A stretch of DNA of 18,193 nucleotides, taken from NCBI GenBank assembly GCA_014523625.1, contig JAATVP010000085.1, positions 1-18,193 of the forward strand, in the 5' to 3' direction. Numbering within the stretch: the first letter of the stretch is position 1; the number at the start of each line of letters is the position of its first letter. A model generated the notes under the pieces. That model was not told where the DNA came from and ran no database searches. It saw only the letters and a program-made list of their open reading frames with translations. The translations under genes were made by a program, and so were the position numbers. Below, one piece after another: positions 6,256 to 14,497 of this stretch. Source of the DNA: Nitrososphaerales archaeon TH5896 (GTDB lineage: Archaea; Thermoproteota; Nitrososphaeria; Nitrososphaerales; Nitrososphaeraceae).

Positions 6256-6759
6256 ATGGCATTGGGAGATGTTTTAGTTTTTTGGGTGCATTTAACCTGT
6301 GCATCAATTTGGGTTGGTGGATCCTTATTTTTAGGGATTGTTTTGGCACCCATGTTAGGAACGATTGCCGAATCGCCAGTAGATCGGCTTACTCTAATGC
6401 TAAGGATTGGAAGGAGATTCAACAGAATTGCATTACCAGCATTTATTATATTGATAATAACCGGAATCTACAATTCTCGCGCTTTTCTTTTGCAGCCAGT
6501 TGCGCTAACGGATTCAGACTATGGGATTATATTGCTTATCAAGATCATCTTCGTTATTGTTACCCTCATAATCTATATTATCCACATAAGATCAATAGAC
6601 GTCGAAACGGAAAAGAGGATTATGAGAGGTGACGCAAATTCTTATATTCAAGCTGTAAGATCCCGAATTATTCTTCTAGGAAGGGTGATTGTGGTTTTAT
6701 CGTTGATAATCTTGTTCCTTGGGGCATTACTGAACAACAGCAGTGCCTTATCATTATGA
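6256..6759 (+). CDS. CopD-like four-TM membrane protein
   Basis: Four hydrophobic helices are seen (about 8-30, 57-76, 88-112 and 138-160). The first contains H12 and W19-x-G-G in WVHLTCASIWVGGSLF, the hallmark of the CopD/DUF2269-like family of small integral membrane proteins. CopD proteins take part in copper uptake in bacteria, and archaeal homologues are often annotated copper resistance D, but the copper link is not shown by this sequence. At 167 aa it is one CopD unit without a periplasmic CopC domain. No copper-related neighbour is present. It is divergent from the LEA14-like gene, and a 37-codon ORF overlaps its stop codon (ATGA). Confidence 0.75.
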   Translation: MALGDVLVFWVHLTCASIWVGGSLFLGIVLAPMLGTIAESPVDRLTLMLRIGRRFNRIALPAFIILIITGIYNSRAFLLQPVALTDSDYGIILLIKIIFVIVTLIIYIIHIRSIDVETEKRIMRGDANSYIQAVRSRIILLGRVIVVLSLIILFLGALLNNSSALSL

Positions 6760-6869
6760 CGGAAGATTTTTCATATCAAGTGGATCAATATTGTAGCAGA
6801 TTAATCGAATTAGCTGCGAAGACAAGATATCTAAAAAAGGTAACAAATAAGTTACTTTTTTGCCATTAG
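6756..6869 (+). CDS. Possible 37-aa ORF coupled to the CopD-like gene
   Basis: The ATG overlaps the stop of the preceding gene as ATGA, the usual arrangement for translational coupling. The peptide is helical and basic towards its end (RLIELAAKTRYLKKVTNK), with Cys at 13 and 36. Its first part vaguely recalls the N-terminal helix of RNase P protein Rpp21, but the rest of that protein is absent in all frames. It could be a chance ORF or the remnant of a longer gene. Confidence 0.25.
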   Translation: MTEDFSYQVDQYCSRLIELAAKTRYLKKVTNKLLFCH

Positions 6870-6895
6870 CGATTAACGGTTACTTTTGAGGAACC

Positions 6896-6935
6896 TTAAG
6901 GCCAAGTGGGATCATCTGGTCCCTCTATTAAGGCC
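6896..6935 (+). repeat. Structured intergenic element with a repeated TTAAGGCC
   Basis: TTAAGGCC occurs at 6896-6903 and 6928-6935. Between them, GGGATC (6908-6913) pairs with GGTCCC (6918-6923) around an ATCT loop. The G-U pair exists only if the plus strand is transcribed. It may be a terminator for the CopD-like operon or part of a small RNA. Confidence 0.3.
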
Positions 6936-7035
6936 GTGCTATTAGACAACAAGGGAGGCGATTCAGAAGACTTCCAATAATGAAAATCAAGTATTTGCCG
7001 ATACTTTAAACCGGAAGGCATTGAATGACATACAC

Positions 7036-7043
7036 TTTTATAG
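7036..7043 (+). promoter_or_regulatory. TATA box of the 58-aa gene
   Basis: TTTTATAG lies about 37 nt before ATG 7077. The predicted leader is about 11 nt and includes AAGGGG. Confidence 0.45.
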
Positions 7044-7076
7044 TAATATGGTATATAGGAATTCTAAGGGGTAGTT

Positions 7077-7253
7077 ATGAAGAGTTTAAACGTTTTCATG
7101 GAGAAGTCTGATGATATAAAAGGCGCCAAGGACACTTACGCTTTTGGTTTTGACGATGACCTCCCTTATGATTTAGTCTCTCGGCCTTATTATGTAGATT
7201 CTATTATCACTAGCCTAGACCAATCCCCTTCAAATGAATTCGATTCTGAATAG
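7077..7253 (+). CDS. Acidic small protein, 58 aa
   Basis: This ATG ORF encodes a 58-residue acidic protein with a central aromatic/acidic segment (TYAFGFDDDLPYDLV) followed by SRPYYVDSIITSL. Support for a real gene comes from a good TATA box at 7036-7043 and a purine-rich AAGGGG (7065-7070) seven bases before the ATG. The amino acid composition is non-random (no Cys, Trp or His; 11 Asp). There is no membrane segment and no family I recognise. It ends 62 nt before the convergent TFE gene. Small acidic proteins of this size are easily missed by gene callers. Confidence 0.5.
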   Translation: MKSLNVFMEKSDDIKGAKDTYAFGFDDDLPYDLVSRPYYVDSIITSLDQSPSNEFDSE

Positions 7254-7315
7254 TAGATTCAAATAGGATGGATATACTGGTGTTCAAATAGATCGTATTG
7301 AACTAACACAAGCGC

Positions 7316-7837
7316 CTAGGAAGTTTTGGGTGTAATATCCGAAATAATTTGTTCAATCTTCTGCCGCAAAGCCTCCTTGACTTGATTATTATCAATCATG
7401 TTCAGTGGTTCCTTGCAAGTACTGCATTTGAAGAACTGTTCTACTGCAAGATCGAATTTGACATGTGAACAATCGTTGTTCCCACAATGGTAGAACTCTG
7501 AGGATTCTTCGTATTCAAGTCGCTTTTGTAACCGATCAAGTATTTTTTTCTTCTGATTATCGATAAAATTGTCTACTTGATCCTGCTTCGCTCTCCATCT
7601 GTATACAAACCAACCTTTCTTCTCATCCTTTACACGAATGCCCGTGATCAACGCTTTCCCAAACATATCATAAAGTACTTTTCGAATGATATTGATTCTA
7701 AGCCCAGTTGCCCCTGCAATTTCTTCATCAGTTGCATCTTCTGATTGCAAGAGGGCACGTGCAACCTTTAGATATTCTTCGCCTCCAATGAGCGCGGCAA
7801 TCTTTACAAAAGAATCTTCGCTATTGTCCTGATGCAT
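7316..7837 (-). CDS. tfe: Transcription factor E, alpha subunit (TFE/TFIIE-alpha)
   Basis: TFE is the archaeal counterpart of the N-terminal half of eukaryotic TFIIE-alpha and helps RNA polymerase open promoters. The protein has an extended winged helix (about 8-85, including ATDEEIAGATGLRINIIRKV and the wing around GWFVYRW). A charged linker helix follows (about 86-112), then a zinc ribbon with C118, C123, C138 and C141. Its 173 aa are normal for archaeal TFE. The C-terminal tail after the ribbon is helical. A TATA box at 7861-7869 places transcription start within a few bases of the ATG, so the mRNA is probably leaderless. The downstream neighbour is the convergent 58-aa gene. Confidence 0.95.
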   Translation of the reverse strand: MHQDNSEDSFVKIAALIGGEEYLKVARALLQSEDATDEEIAGATGLRINIIRKVLYDMFGKALITGIRVKDEKKGWFVYRWRAKQDQVDNFIDNQKKKILDRLQKRLEYEESSEFYHCGNNDCSHVKFDLAVEQFFKCSTCKEPLNMIDNNQVKEALRQKIEQIISDITPKTS

Positions 7838-7860
7838 CTGTTCTATATCAACAATTTTTA

Positions 7861-7869
7861 GATATATAG
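7861..7869 (-). promoter_or_regulatory. TATA box of tfe
   Basis: The minus strand reads CTATATATC, centred 28 nt before the ATG. Confidence 0.5.
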
Positions 7870-8066
7870 TTACCGACAGACGAATGAAAGTGAATACTTA
7901 ACATCAAAGTTTAAAATAATTTGAGTTAGGTAGGCAATATTTCTATCCAAACATGCATCATATTTGTTTGTGCTAAACGAATTTTACTATTTCCACACGA
8001 ACGAATTCTTACTAAATTCGAAACAATCCAGTGGTATAATAATGAGGGATTGATTCTAAAGCCAAA

Positions 8067-9398
8067 TTAAAAAGATCGCTGGTGAACCCCTCTACCATAT
8101 CTCTTCTGATTGTTATATCGACTTTCTCCTCTTCCTCGGTACCGAGAGTTGCTCATCTCATTGTTATACTTCCTTTGACCATAGTGATTCTCTCGCCTAT
8201 CTCGATAACCGTTAGAAGGCCTGTACGACCTACCCCTCGAATAAGGTGGGCGATGGTTTCTACCTTCGTATACGGGGACTTCTATCCCTAGTTCAAAATT
8301 CAGTTTACGGATAGGTTGTTCTGTTCGATTGATAATTCTCTGAAAGTCTTCTACTCGTTCCACAGAAACCAAGGAGACGGCCTTCCCAGTGCCACCTGCT
8401 CGAGCTGTTCTACCGATGCGATGGAAATAAATCAATGGATCCTCTGGGACATCATAATTTACCACATGACTAATCGCAGGGATGTCGATACCTCGAGCTG
8501 CTATGTCAGTAGCCACAAGTATATCTTCTTTTGCCGCCTTGAACCTATACATTGCCACTTCTCTTTGCTTTTGCGACAAATCTCCGTGGATAGAGATGGC
8601 CTTAAAGCCTGCATATTTCAGATCATTAGCCAATCTATGAGTCCGCTGCTTTGTAGCAGCGAATACGATCATCTGGTTCTTACTTTCATTTTTGATCAAC
8701 TCACAAAGATGCTTAAATTTCTGCCGTTCGTGAGTAACCAGATATGACTGATCGATTGTATCGAGACTAATTTCTTCTTCGTTAAGTCTAACTTGTTTAG
8801 CATTGGTCATATATTCTTCCGCAAGGCGAAGGATTTCAGGAGGCATTGTGGCAGAGAAGAGACATGTCTGATGCTTCTCGCTTATATAGAAAAGAATGAA
8901 CCTGATGTCATCAATGAAACCCATATCTAGCATTCTGTCGGCCTCATCAAGCACGACGTGGCTTACCTTGTCCAGCTCGATGGTTCCTCTTTTCAAATGG
9001 TCAATGAGTCTACCAGGTGTAGCAACGACCACCTGAGCTCCTCTCTCCAATCGTGATTGCTGCTGACCGATACTTACCCCTCCAAAAATGGATACCACAC
9101 GAATTGAAGTATACTTCGAATATTTTGTGATCTCATGGGTTACCTGAACTGCGAGTTCCCGCGTGGGTACCAATATCAAAAATTGTACCGGACCGTTACT
9201 TTTGAGACGTGATAACACAGGCAAAGAGAAAGCTGCCGTTTTACCCGTTCCAGTGTGTGCCTGGCCTATTACATCATGCCCTTGCAAAATAAATGGTATT
9301 GATGCTTCTTGAATAGGAAATGGCCTGGCGAAGCCCATTTCTTCCAATGCCCTAGTTAAAAGTGGGCTTACTCCTAATTCTTCAAATGTAGATTTCAA
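8067..9398 (-). CDS. DEAD-box RNA helicase with RG-rich tail
   Basis: All superfamily 2 motifs are present: Q motif (F5...FPIQ 27-30), I AHTGTGKT (47-54), Ia PTREL (78-82), GG (106-107), TPGR (127-130), II DEAD (151-154), III SAT (182-184), IV region VFAATK, V ATDIAARGID (296-305) and VI HRIGRTARAG (326-335). The last 60 or so residues are rich in Arg, Gly, Tyr and Asn (RGRSYRP, RYRGRGESRY), a typical unstructured RNA-binding tail. It unwinds RNA with ATP, probably in ribosome assembly, RNA decay or cold adaptation. The start is TTG at 9398; the next Met (residue 21) would delete the Q motif, and an in-frame stop lies just upstream. It is close to RhlE/DeaD-type enzymes. Confidence 0.95.
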   Translation of the reverse strand: MKSTFEELGVSPLLTRALEEMGFARPFPIQEASIPFILQGHDVIGQAHTGTGKTAAFSLPVLSRLKSNGPVQFLILVPTRELAVQVTHEITKYSKYTSIRVVSIFGGVSIGQQQSRLERGAQVVVATPGRLIDHLKRGTIELDKVSHVVLDEADRMLDMGFIDDIRFILFYISEKHQTCLFSATMPPEILRLAEEYMTNAKQVRLNEEEISLDTIDQSYLVTHERQKFKHLCELIKNESKNQMIVFAATKQRTHRLANDLKYAGFKAISIHGDLSQKQREVAMYRFKAAKEDILVATDIAARGIDIPAISHVVNYDVPEDPLIYFHRIGRTARAGGTGKAVSLVSVERVEDFQRIINRTEQPIRKLNFELGIEVPVYEGRNHRPPYSRGRSYRPSNGYRDRRENHYGQRKYNNEMSNSRYRGRGESRYNNQKRYGRGVHQRSF

Positions 9399-9570
9399 TC
9401 TTTCTTTTCACTAATATTTTTCTGCACAAATGCACGGAAGAAATGATAAGTAGTATTCTGATACTTGATACTTGACAGATCTGCCGCTGCTTTTGACGAC
9501 AGATATTAGAAAGCACAGAAATATAAGGGATACGGAAGCTAATCTGAGGTATTAGAGCGTAATACAAGTT

Positions 9571-9578
9571 TTTTATAT
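9571..9578 (+). promoter_or_regulatory. TATA box of the zinc-ribbon gene
   Basis: TTTTATAT is centred 26 nt before ATG 9601, so the transcript is predicted to be leaderless. Confidence 0.5.
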
Positions 9579-9600
9579 GCAAACCCGTTAATATTTATTC

Positions 9601-10431
9601 ATGCTAAGTGAAACTCCCAGGAACGACTACCAAGATAAGAAACTTCGCGGATCCGGAGGATATGTTATAGCTAAAATAACAGACGAAGAACAGAGAAAAG
9701 GTAACCTAGGAGGGCCTGAGCTTTTCCTAGCAGGTGTGGGAAGACTAGACGAAAATAGGCTCTTGAAGCATTACTGTAACAAATGCGAAACGCAATTTGA
9801 TGGTCCTCCGTCTATTGTGTATGATAACCCAAACGAGGATCTAGGGGAAGGGGTTGTCTTAGAAGAGAAAGGTGAATACAAATGCAAGAATTGCAAGAGC
9901 ACGATTGCACAATACCGCAAGTTTCGATCTCCTCAGAATGAAAAGGCGGTACAAGACGATTCATCGTCTGTCATTAACCAGGAGATAAGTCAAAAAATTT
10001 CTTCGGCGAAGCCAGAGGAACCGTCGACAGCAATTAAACATTCCGCAGTTGACTCAATGCATGAAGTACGTAATGCCTTAGCTAATGGTGAATTTCTGCC
10101 AATACACTCACTAATTGAAATGCCAGCCTATGACTCGGAAGCAATGCTAATTGGAAACATAAAGGAGATCGGCCTTCGACGGCTAAAGAATGGAACAGTC
10201 GATGTAAGCATTATGGTCAATAATCGATTAGGGGATAAGGACGCCAAAGCTTCTGAAATCCTATGGTCAAAGATATCTAAGATTGGTGACATTGTGCTAA
10301 TTAACGAGAATCAGTCCAACGTTGAGCTTGACTCGCATGATGGGTTAACAACGCTAGCGAAGTGTAAATCATGTGGCAGTACAAACGAAGAAGGCTCGAA
10401 GTACTGTGAAGAGTGTGGAGCAAAATTGTGA
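9601..10431 (+). CDS. Two-zinc-ribbon protein with possible PRC-barrel core
   Basis: Of 276 residues, the first part has a zinc site from C59-x2-C62 and C95-x2-C98 separated by a 32-residue loop. Residues about 105-150 are Ser/Glu-rich and probably disordered. Residues about 165-245 (PIHSLIEMPAYDSEAMLIGN onward) have the pattern of a PRC-barrel: a short strand, a small hydrophobic strand with a G, then KEI and a beta hairpin. The C-terminus is a classic zinc ribbon, C255-x2-C258 and C269-x2-C272 (CKSCGS...YCEECGAKL). It may bind RNA or a ribosomal partner, but this is inference. It is divergent from the DEAD helicase and shares its control region. The exact family is not known to me. Confidence 0.8.
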   Translation: MLSETPRNDYQDKKLRGSGGYVIAKITDEEQRKGNLGGPELFLAGVGRLDENRLLKHYCNKCETQFDGPPSIVYDNPNEDLGEGVVLEEKGEYKCKNCKSTIAQYRKFRSPQNEKAVQDDSSSVINQEISQKISSAKPEEPSTAIKHSAVDSMHEVRNALANGEFLPIHSLIEMPAYDSEAMLIGNIKEIGLRRLKNGTVDVSIMVNNRLGDKDAKASEILWSKISKIGDIVLINENQSNVELDSHDGLTTLAKCKSCGSTNEEGSKYCEECGAKL

Positions 10432-10503
10432 AATAGTATACATGTTTCTAGTTGAAGGGATTTTGGAGAGATCAATTCTCACAGTTCACCCATAGCAATG
10501 ATC

Positions 10504-12036
10504 TTACTGAGGTTCAATTGTAGCTGGGGGCTTGCTCGACACGGCATAGGTCACCCATGTTACTCCTTCTACCTCGTTGCTGATTCGATTGCTGATTTTT
10601 GCGATTAGATCATGAGGTAATCGCACCCAATCAGCCGTCATTGCATCAACAGAATCGACGACTCTTATTATTGCAATGTGTCCATAGAGCCTTCCATCGC
10701 CAATTACACCTACCGCCTTATCATCGCCTACAGCCACATACGCTTGCCAGACTTTATCATACCAGCCTTCGGCCATCAATTCATCTTCCACAATTTTGCT
10801 AGATTCTCTGGCTATACGAATTTTCTCATGATTCACCTCACCTACAATTCTTACAGCCAAACCAGGTCCAGGGAAGGGATGCCTTTTCAATAATTGCACG
10901 GGGACGCCAAGGGCCGCTGCAAGTCTCTTTACTTCATCCTTATAGAGTGTACTCAGTGGTTCTATAACCTTTAGATTAAGCCATTTAGGCAAACCCTTCA
11001 CGTTGTGGTGACTTTTGATAACGGATGCTGGGCCGCCAGATACCCCACTCTCTATGATATCAGGGTAAAGAGTTCCTTGTGCTAGCCATTGAAAAGGACC
11101 GTGTTCAGATGCAACATCACTAAAAACTCGAGCAAATTCGTCACCTATTATCATCCTTTTTTCCTCAGGATCTGTGATTCCGGTTAACCTTGTGATGAAT
11201 TGCTCTGACGCATTAACTACTAATAGCGGTATATTTAGATACCGTTCAAAGGTTTGAACCACTAACTCCTCTTCTCCAACTCGCAGCAAACCATGATTGA
11301 CAAATACACACCGAAGGTTGTTTCCGACCGCTCTATGTAATAAAACCGCTACCGTAGTCGAATCAATACCTCCACTAACGGCACACAATACTCTATTACT
11401 TCCTACGCTTCTCTGGATCTCTGAAATAGTTTTTTCTAAGTAGTCTGTCATGTTCCAGGTGGGCGCTGCCCCACTTATTTGAAATGAAAAATTCTTGAGA
11501 ATCTCTGTCCCTCTCTCCGTGTGCAACACCTCAGGATGGAACTGAATTCCAAATAGCTTCTTGTTTCTATTAACGATCGCAGCTGAAGAAGAGCTATCGG
11601 TATGAGCCAGAACGTCGAAGCCCTTTGGTATTAACTCAGCGGTGTCGCTGTGGCTCATCCAACATATTATGTTACCATCCATGTTACTAAAAAGACCGTC
11701 ATGGTCATCAATTACAAGATTCGAACTACCGTACTCACGAACAGTAGATTTTCTTATCTTTCCCCCAAATCTGTCAACGATTAGTTGATGGCCATAACAA
11801 ATTCCCAAGATAGGTATTCCCAGGTCAAAAATGCCGTAGTCTGGCTTAGGAGACCCTTCAACATATATACTAGCCGGACCACCCGAGATAATTATTCCTT
11901 TAGGTTCCATTTCCCTAAGCAATTTCGCAGGAGTATCATGAGGCAACAACTCGCAGTATACATTTGCTTCTCTTATCCTCCTGCAAATTAGATGGCTATA
12001 CTGCGAGCCGAAATCGAGGACTACTATTTTATCCAT
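10504..12036 (-). CDS. guaA: GMP synthase (glutamine-hydrolysing), single chain
   Basis: GuaA converts XMP to GMP with ATP and glutamine. The N-terminal class I glutamine amidotransferase has catalytic C80 (GICYGHQ), H167 and E169 (FHPEV). The ATP pyrophosphatase domain begins with the P-loop SGGIDSTT (221-228). The C-terminal dimerisation domain ends in KPPATIEPQ. The 510 aa are the full fused length. Many archaea (e.g. methanogens) split the enzyme into GuaAa and GuaAb, so the fused form is informative about lineage. It starts 3 nt after the stop of the upstream gene, so the two are cotranscribed and probably translationally linked. The end PQ differs from the usual WE of many bacterial enzymes. 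Confidence 0.97.
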   Translation of the reverse strand: MDKIVVLDFGSQYSHLICRRIREANVYCELLPHDTPAKLLREMEPKGIIISGGPASIYVEGSPKPDYGIFDLGIPILGICYGHQLIVDRFGGKIRKSTVREYGSSNLVIDDHDGLFSNMDGNIICWMSHSDTAELIPKGFDVLAHTDSSSSAAIVNRNKKLFGIQFHPEVLHTERGTEILKNFSFQISGAAPTWNMTDYLEKTISEIQRSVGSNRVLCAVSGGIDSTTVAVLLHRAVGNNLRCVFVNHGLLRVGEEELVVQTFERYLNIPLLVVNASEQFITRLTGITDPEEKRMIIGDEFARVFSDVASEHGPFQWLAQGTLYPDIIESGVSGGPASVIKSHHNVKGLPKWLNLKVIEPLSTLYKDEVKRLAAALGVPVQLLKRHPFPGPGLAVRIVGEVNHEKIRIARESSKIVEDELMAEGWYDKVWQAYVAVGDDKAVGVIGDGRLYGHIAIIRVVDSVDAMTADWVRLPHDLIAKISNRISNEVEGVTWVTYAVSSKPPATIEPQ

Positions 12037-12039
12037 GAT

Positions 12040-12786
12040 TCATCGTGAGCCTTTTTCAATCATACGACTAAAAACCCAAGCGCATGTATTGAAGATTTCA
12101 TTGAGTCGTTCCTTCTCCCTGTAATTGTTGATCCTTATCTTACGTATAATATTACTTTCATTTTCTTCTATAATATACGTTAATGATTCTGACTCTTTAA
12201 TCTGGAAATTGCGAGCCTTTTCTTCATCTTTAACCTTCATACCATCGAGAATTCTTCCCAAGAAAAACGATCGGAACGGGGCAGTGTTAGTACTTAGTAA
12301 GATATTCTCGGCAGGAACGATATCTACAAAATGAGTAGTAAACTCGGCTTTGGCAAGAAGGAGATTATCTCTTACTCTATGAAGTTCTTTAGTTTCTGTA
12401 ATTTGAGATCTTGATGGATCGGAATCTGTTGGGCTAGATTGGTTTACTGTATGTACTACGTCAGTTGCAGCAATTTGATTATTAGGGTTCTCGATATTTG
12501 AGTCCATATTTTGCTTGGAGGCAGGATGACTTGAGATGCCATGAGGCCCAGAGGGAGGAAATTGATTTGTCGGATTTGATTGGTGTGCATAAGTATCCTT
12601 CAAGCTAGATGCTGCCTTGAAACTTCCCGACTTAAGCATGCTATCGACGAGGGAGAGCGTGGCTCGCAAGTTTTCAATCTCCTCATGCTTGTCAGAAATC
12701 AGCTTGACAAGCCATTCACGGATCTCAGCAGCTCGCTTGATTTCATCGTCAGAATAGCTAGATGACAATTCAATTTGCATTGACAT
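12040..12786 (-). CDS. Unknown protein upstream of guaA, 248 aa
   Basis: Three parts can be seen. Residues about 10-52 form a charged, coiled-coil-like helical region (DDEIKRAAEIREWLVKLISD). Residues about 55-130 are an Asn/Ser/Pro/Gln-rich linker, probably disordered. Residues about 130-248 form a mixed alpha/beta domain with strands around FTTHFVDIVPA, APFRSFFLGRILDGM and SLTYIIEENESNIIRKIRIN and a final helix. I do not recognise the family. The stop codon lies 3 nt before the guaA ATG, which suggests a constant genetic link, possibly regulation of or partnership with GMP synthesis, but this is inference. Two close Mets (1 and 3) are both possible starts. Confidence 0.75.
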   Translation of the reverse strand: MSMQIELSSSYSDDEIKRAAEIREWLVKLISDKHEEIENLRATLSLVDSMLKSGSFKAASSLKDTYAHQSNPTNQFPPSGPHGISSHPASKQNMDSNIENPNNQIAATDVVHTVNQSSPTDSDPSRSQITETKELHRVRDNLLLAKAEFTTHFVDIVPAENILLSTNTAPFRSFFLGRILDGMKVKDEEKARNFQIKESESLTYIIEENESNIIRKIRINNYREKERLNEIFNTCAWVFSRMIEKGSR

Positions 12787-12951
12787 GAAAGATATAATAG
12801 CTTTTCAGAGGTCAATGACCAGTTCTTAGCCCATACTTCTGGCTGGATGAACCATCCTCACAAGAGTCAATCCGAGCTTAGAATTTGAGTTGAGGTTGGT
12901 TCCGCTTTTCAGATTTGCTTCTAAGGATTATCGGAACGCGCTTTTCATATC

Positions 12952-13686
12952 TCAAGTCGGGTTTGCTTTAAGATAGGTAAATCCTTTAATGGGTTTTATC
13001 GAAGTATCGAATAGCTCTGACCGCGTCCTAACTGCTAACATCGCTAGTAATCTTTTTGCTACCTTCATCTTCGCCTTTTTTAAATCTGAATCCTGTACCG
13101 TACCCTTAGAATAATACTTCCCGATCTCGTTTCCTAAATCCATACCAACAAGTATTATTTGACTTGCTCCCAATTCTTCAGCAAGAAATACAGATCGATC
13201 ACCATCGGTGAAGCCGCCGAAATTGTACACATTATTCATAGGCATTACTTGGGTAGAGCCTATAACATGTCTAAGTTTGGGTACTAATTTAGTCATGAGT
13301 GAAACATTATCTCCGTGAGCGTGGACTACCATTATTGCTCCTAGCATGTCAGCTTTCTTGAGAAATGACTGATTCCCATCCAAATCTGTTACAACGACGT
13401 CCGGATTGATCTTGTGTTCTAAAACTGCTTGAACTGCTCCATTAGCCACAATTTTCGTCAAATTTCGGTTTCTCTTAATGTACGGGATGCTAGCTTCTAG
13501 ATTAACCCCTGCGCCTATTACCATGACCTTTTTTCCGTGAATTTTCTTTCTTAGCACCTTGAGATCTAATGCCTTTCTTCGGGTAATATATGATAGAACT
13601 TTTGCAGCCTCTTGGTCCTTCTCGGTGCTATAGCCAAATTGTTCCCTGATTTCCTGATAATGAGGAAACCATTCGATAAACTCCAC
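12952..13686 (-). CDS. mptE: 6-hydroxymethyl-7,8-dihydropterin pyrophosphokinase, MptE family
   Basis: The archaeal MptE (DUF115) enzyme adds pyrophosphate to 6-hydroxymethyl-dihydropterin on the route to folate or methanopterin. This replaces bacterial FolK. The family signatures are visible: VIGAGVNLE (57-64, nucleotide-binding Gly-rich), VTDLDG (99-104), VHAHGDN (121-127), NFGGFTDGDRS (155-165) and VGMDLG (180-185). At 244 aa it is of normal length. The start is GTG at 13686. It is divergent from csl4, with about 155 bp between. Thaumarchaeota need tetrahydrofolate/methanopterin-type C1 carriers, so its presence is expected. Confidence 0.9.
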   Translation of the reverse strand: MEFIEWFPHYQEIREQFGYSTEKDQEAAKVLSYITRRKALDLKVLRKKIHGKKVMVIGAGVNLEASIPYIKRNRNLTKIVANGAVQAVLEHKINPDVVVTDLDGNQSFLKKADMLGAIMVVHAHGDNVSLMTKLVPKLRHVIGSTQVMPMNNVYNFGGFTDGDRSVFLAEELGASQIILVGMDLGNEIGKYYSKGTVQDSDLKKAKMKVAKRLLAMLAVRTRSELFDTSIKPIKGFTYLKANPT

Positions 13687-13843
13687 GGTTACCGTTGTAA
13701 AGAAGTTACTAATAGGTTGTTTGTTCGTGGGCTTGAAAATCTGACGACATCGACAATCGCGCCACTATCATCGGTTTGGTTCTAATACTTATTTTAACCG
13801 TATGATTAGTTTCCCTGTAACAATTATAACTTTCTAATACGGA

Positions 13844-14497
13844 ATGTCTCTGTTAACCTTGACAATTGAAAAAATGAAACGGGCGCCTAGCTTTCCAGGT
13901 GATCAGATTGCGTTTATAGAAGAGTTTGAGAGCGGCAAGAACACGTACATCGACGATGGTAGTATTCGATCCAGCACGGTTGGACACAAAGTTTACGATT
14001 TGAAGAGACGTATAGTAAGGATTGAGCAAGAAAATACTCCGAAATTGCCTAAAATAGGAGATATTATCGTTGGATATATCGACATGCTCTTTGGTAGCAT
14101 GATATCGGTAAGAATTTTGTATATTAATGGTGTAAAATCTATCTCTGGATTTTCTGCCATTTCAACTACAAGGGGTATTTCATTGTCGGGTGGACAAGGA
14201 GGATGGTCAAGGGAAAGAGGAGATCGTAGGTCAAGAATCACGTTTAGGGTAGGAGATATTATAAGAGGAAGAGTAGTAAGCCTGCTCAATTCAAACATTC
14301 ACATCACTATCGCAGAGAAGGATTTTGGTGTAGTCTATACATTGTGCTACAATTGTGGAGGAAATACAGTTAGAGTGAACAATGCAGTGAAATGTGTAGA
14401 ATGCGGGACCTACGAAGATAGAAAATTGACGTCAGATTATGGAATAGAGACTTTTAGTACAATTCACAACGGCAAGACGTTAAATGGTGGTAAATAA
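13844..14497 (+). CDS. csl4: Exosome RNA-binding cap subunit Csl4
   Basis: Csl4 caps the archaeal exosome and guides RNA and the DnaG adaptor to the Rrp41-Rrp42 ring. The N-terminal domain (PGDQIAFIEEFESG, residues 18-31) is followed by an S1-type OB fold (about 68-160). A C-terminal zinc ribbon has C168-x2-C171 and C184-x2-C187, followed by EDRKLTSDYG. Between the strands of the S1 domain lies an unusual Gly/Arg-rich loop (about 110-131, GGQGGWSRERGDRRS). Two starts are possible. ATG 13844 is given; ATG 13874 (MKRAPSFPGD) matches the usual spacing to PGD better. The last 14 nt overlap the start of pheA, so the two are coupled. Confidence 0.93.
   Translation: MSLLTLTIEKMKRAPSFPGDQIAFIEEFESGKNTYIDDGSIRSSTVGHKVYDLKRRIVRIEQENTPKLPKIGDIIVGYIDMLFGSMISVRILYINGVKSISGFSAISTTRGISLSGGQGGWSRERGDRRSRITFRVGDIIRGRVVSLLNSNIHITIAEKDFGVVYTLCYNCGGNTVRVNNAVKCVECGTYEDRKLTSDYGIETFSTIHNGKTLNGGK

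Noticed and set aside
6756..6869. Truncated RNase P protein Rpp21
   Set aside because: The resemblance is limited to one helix. The zinc-ribbon Cys pairs that define the family are absent in all frames downstream.
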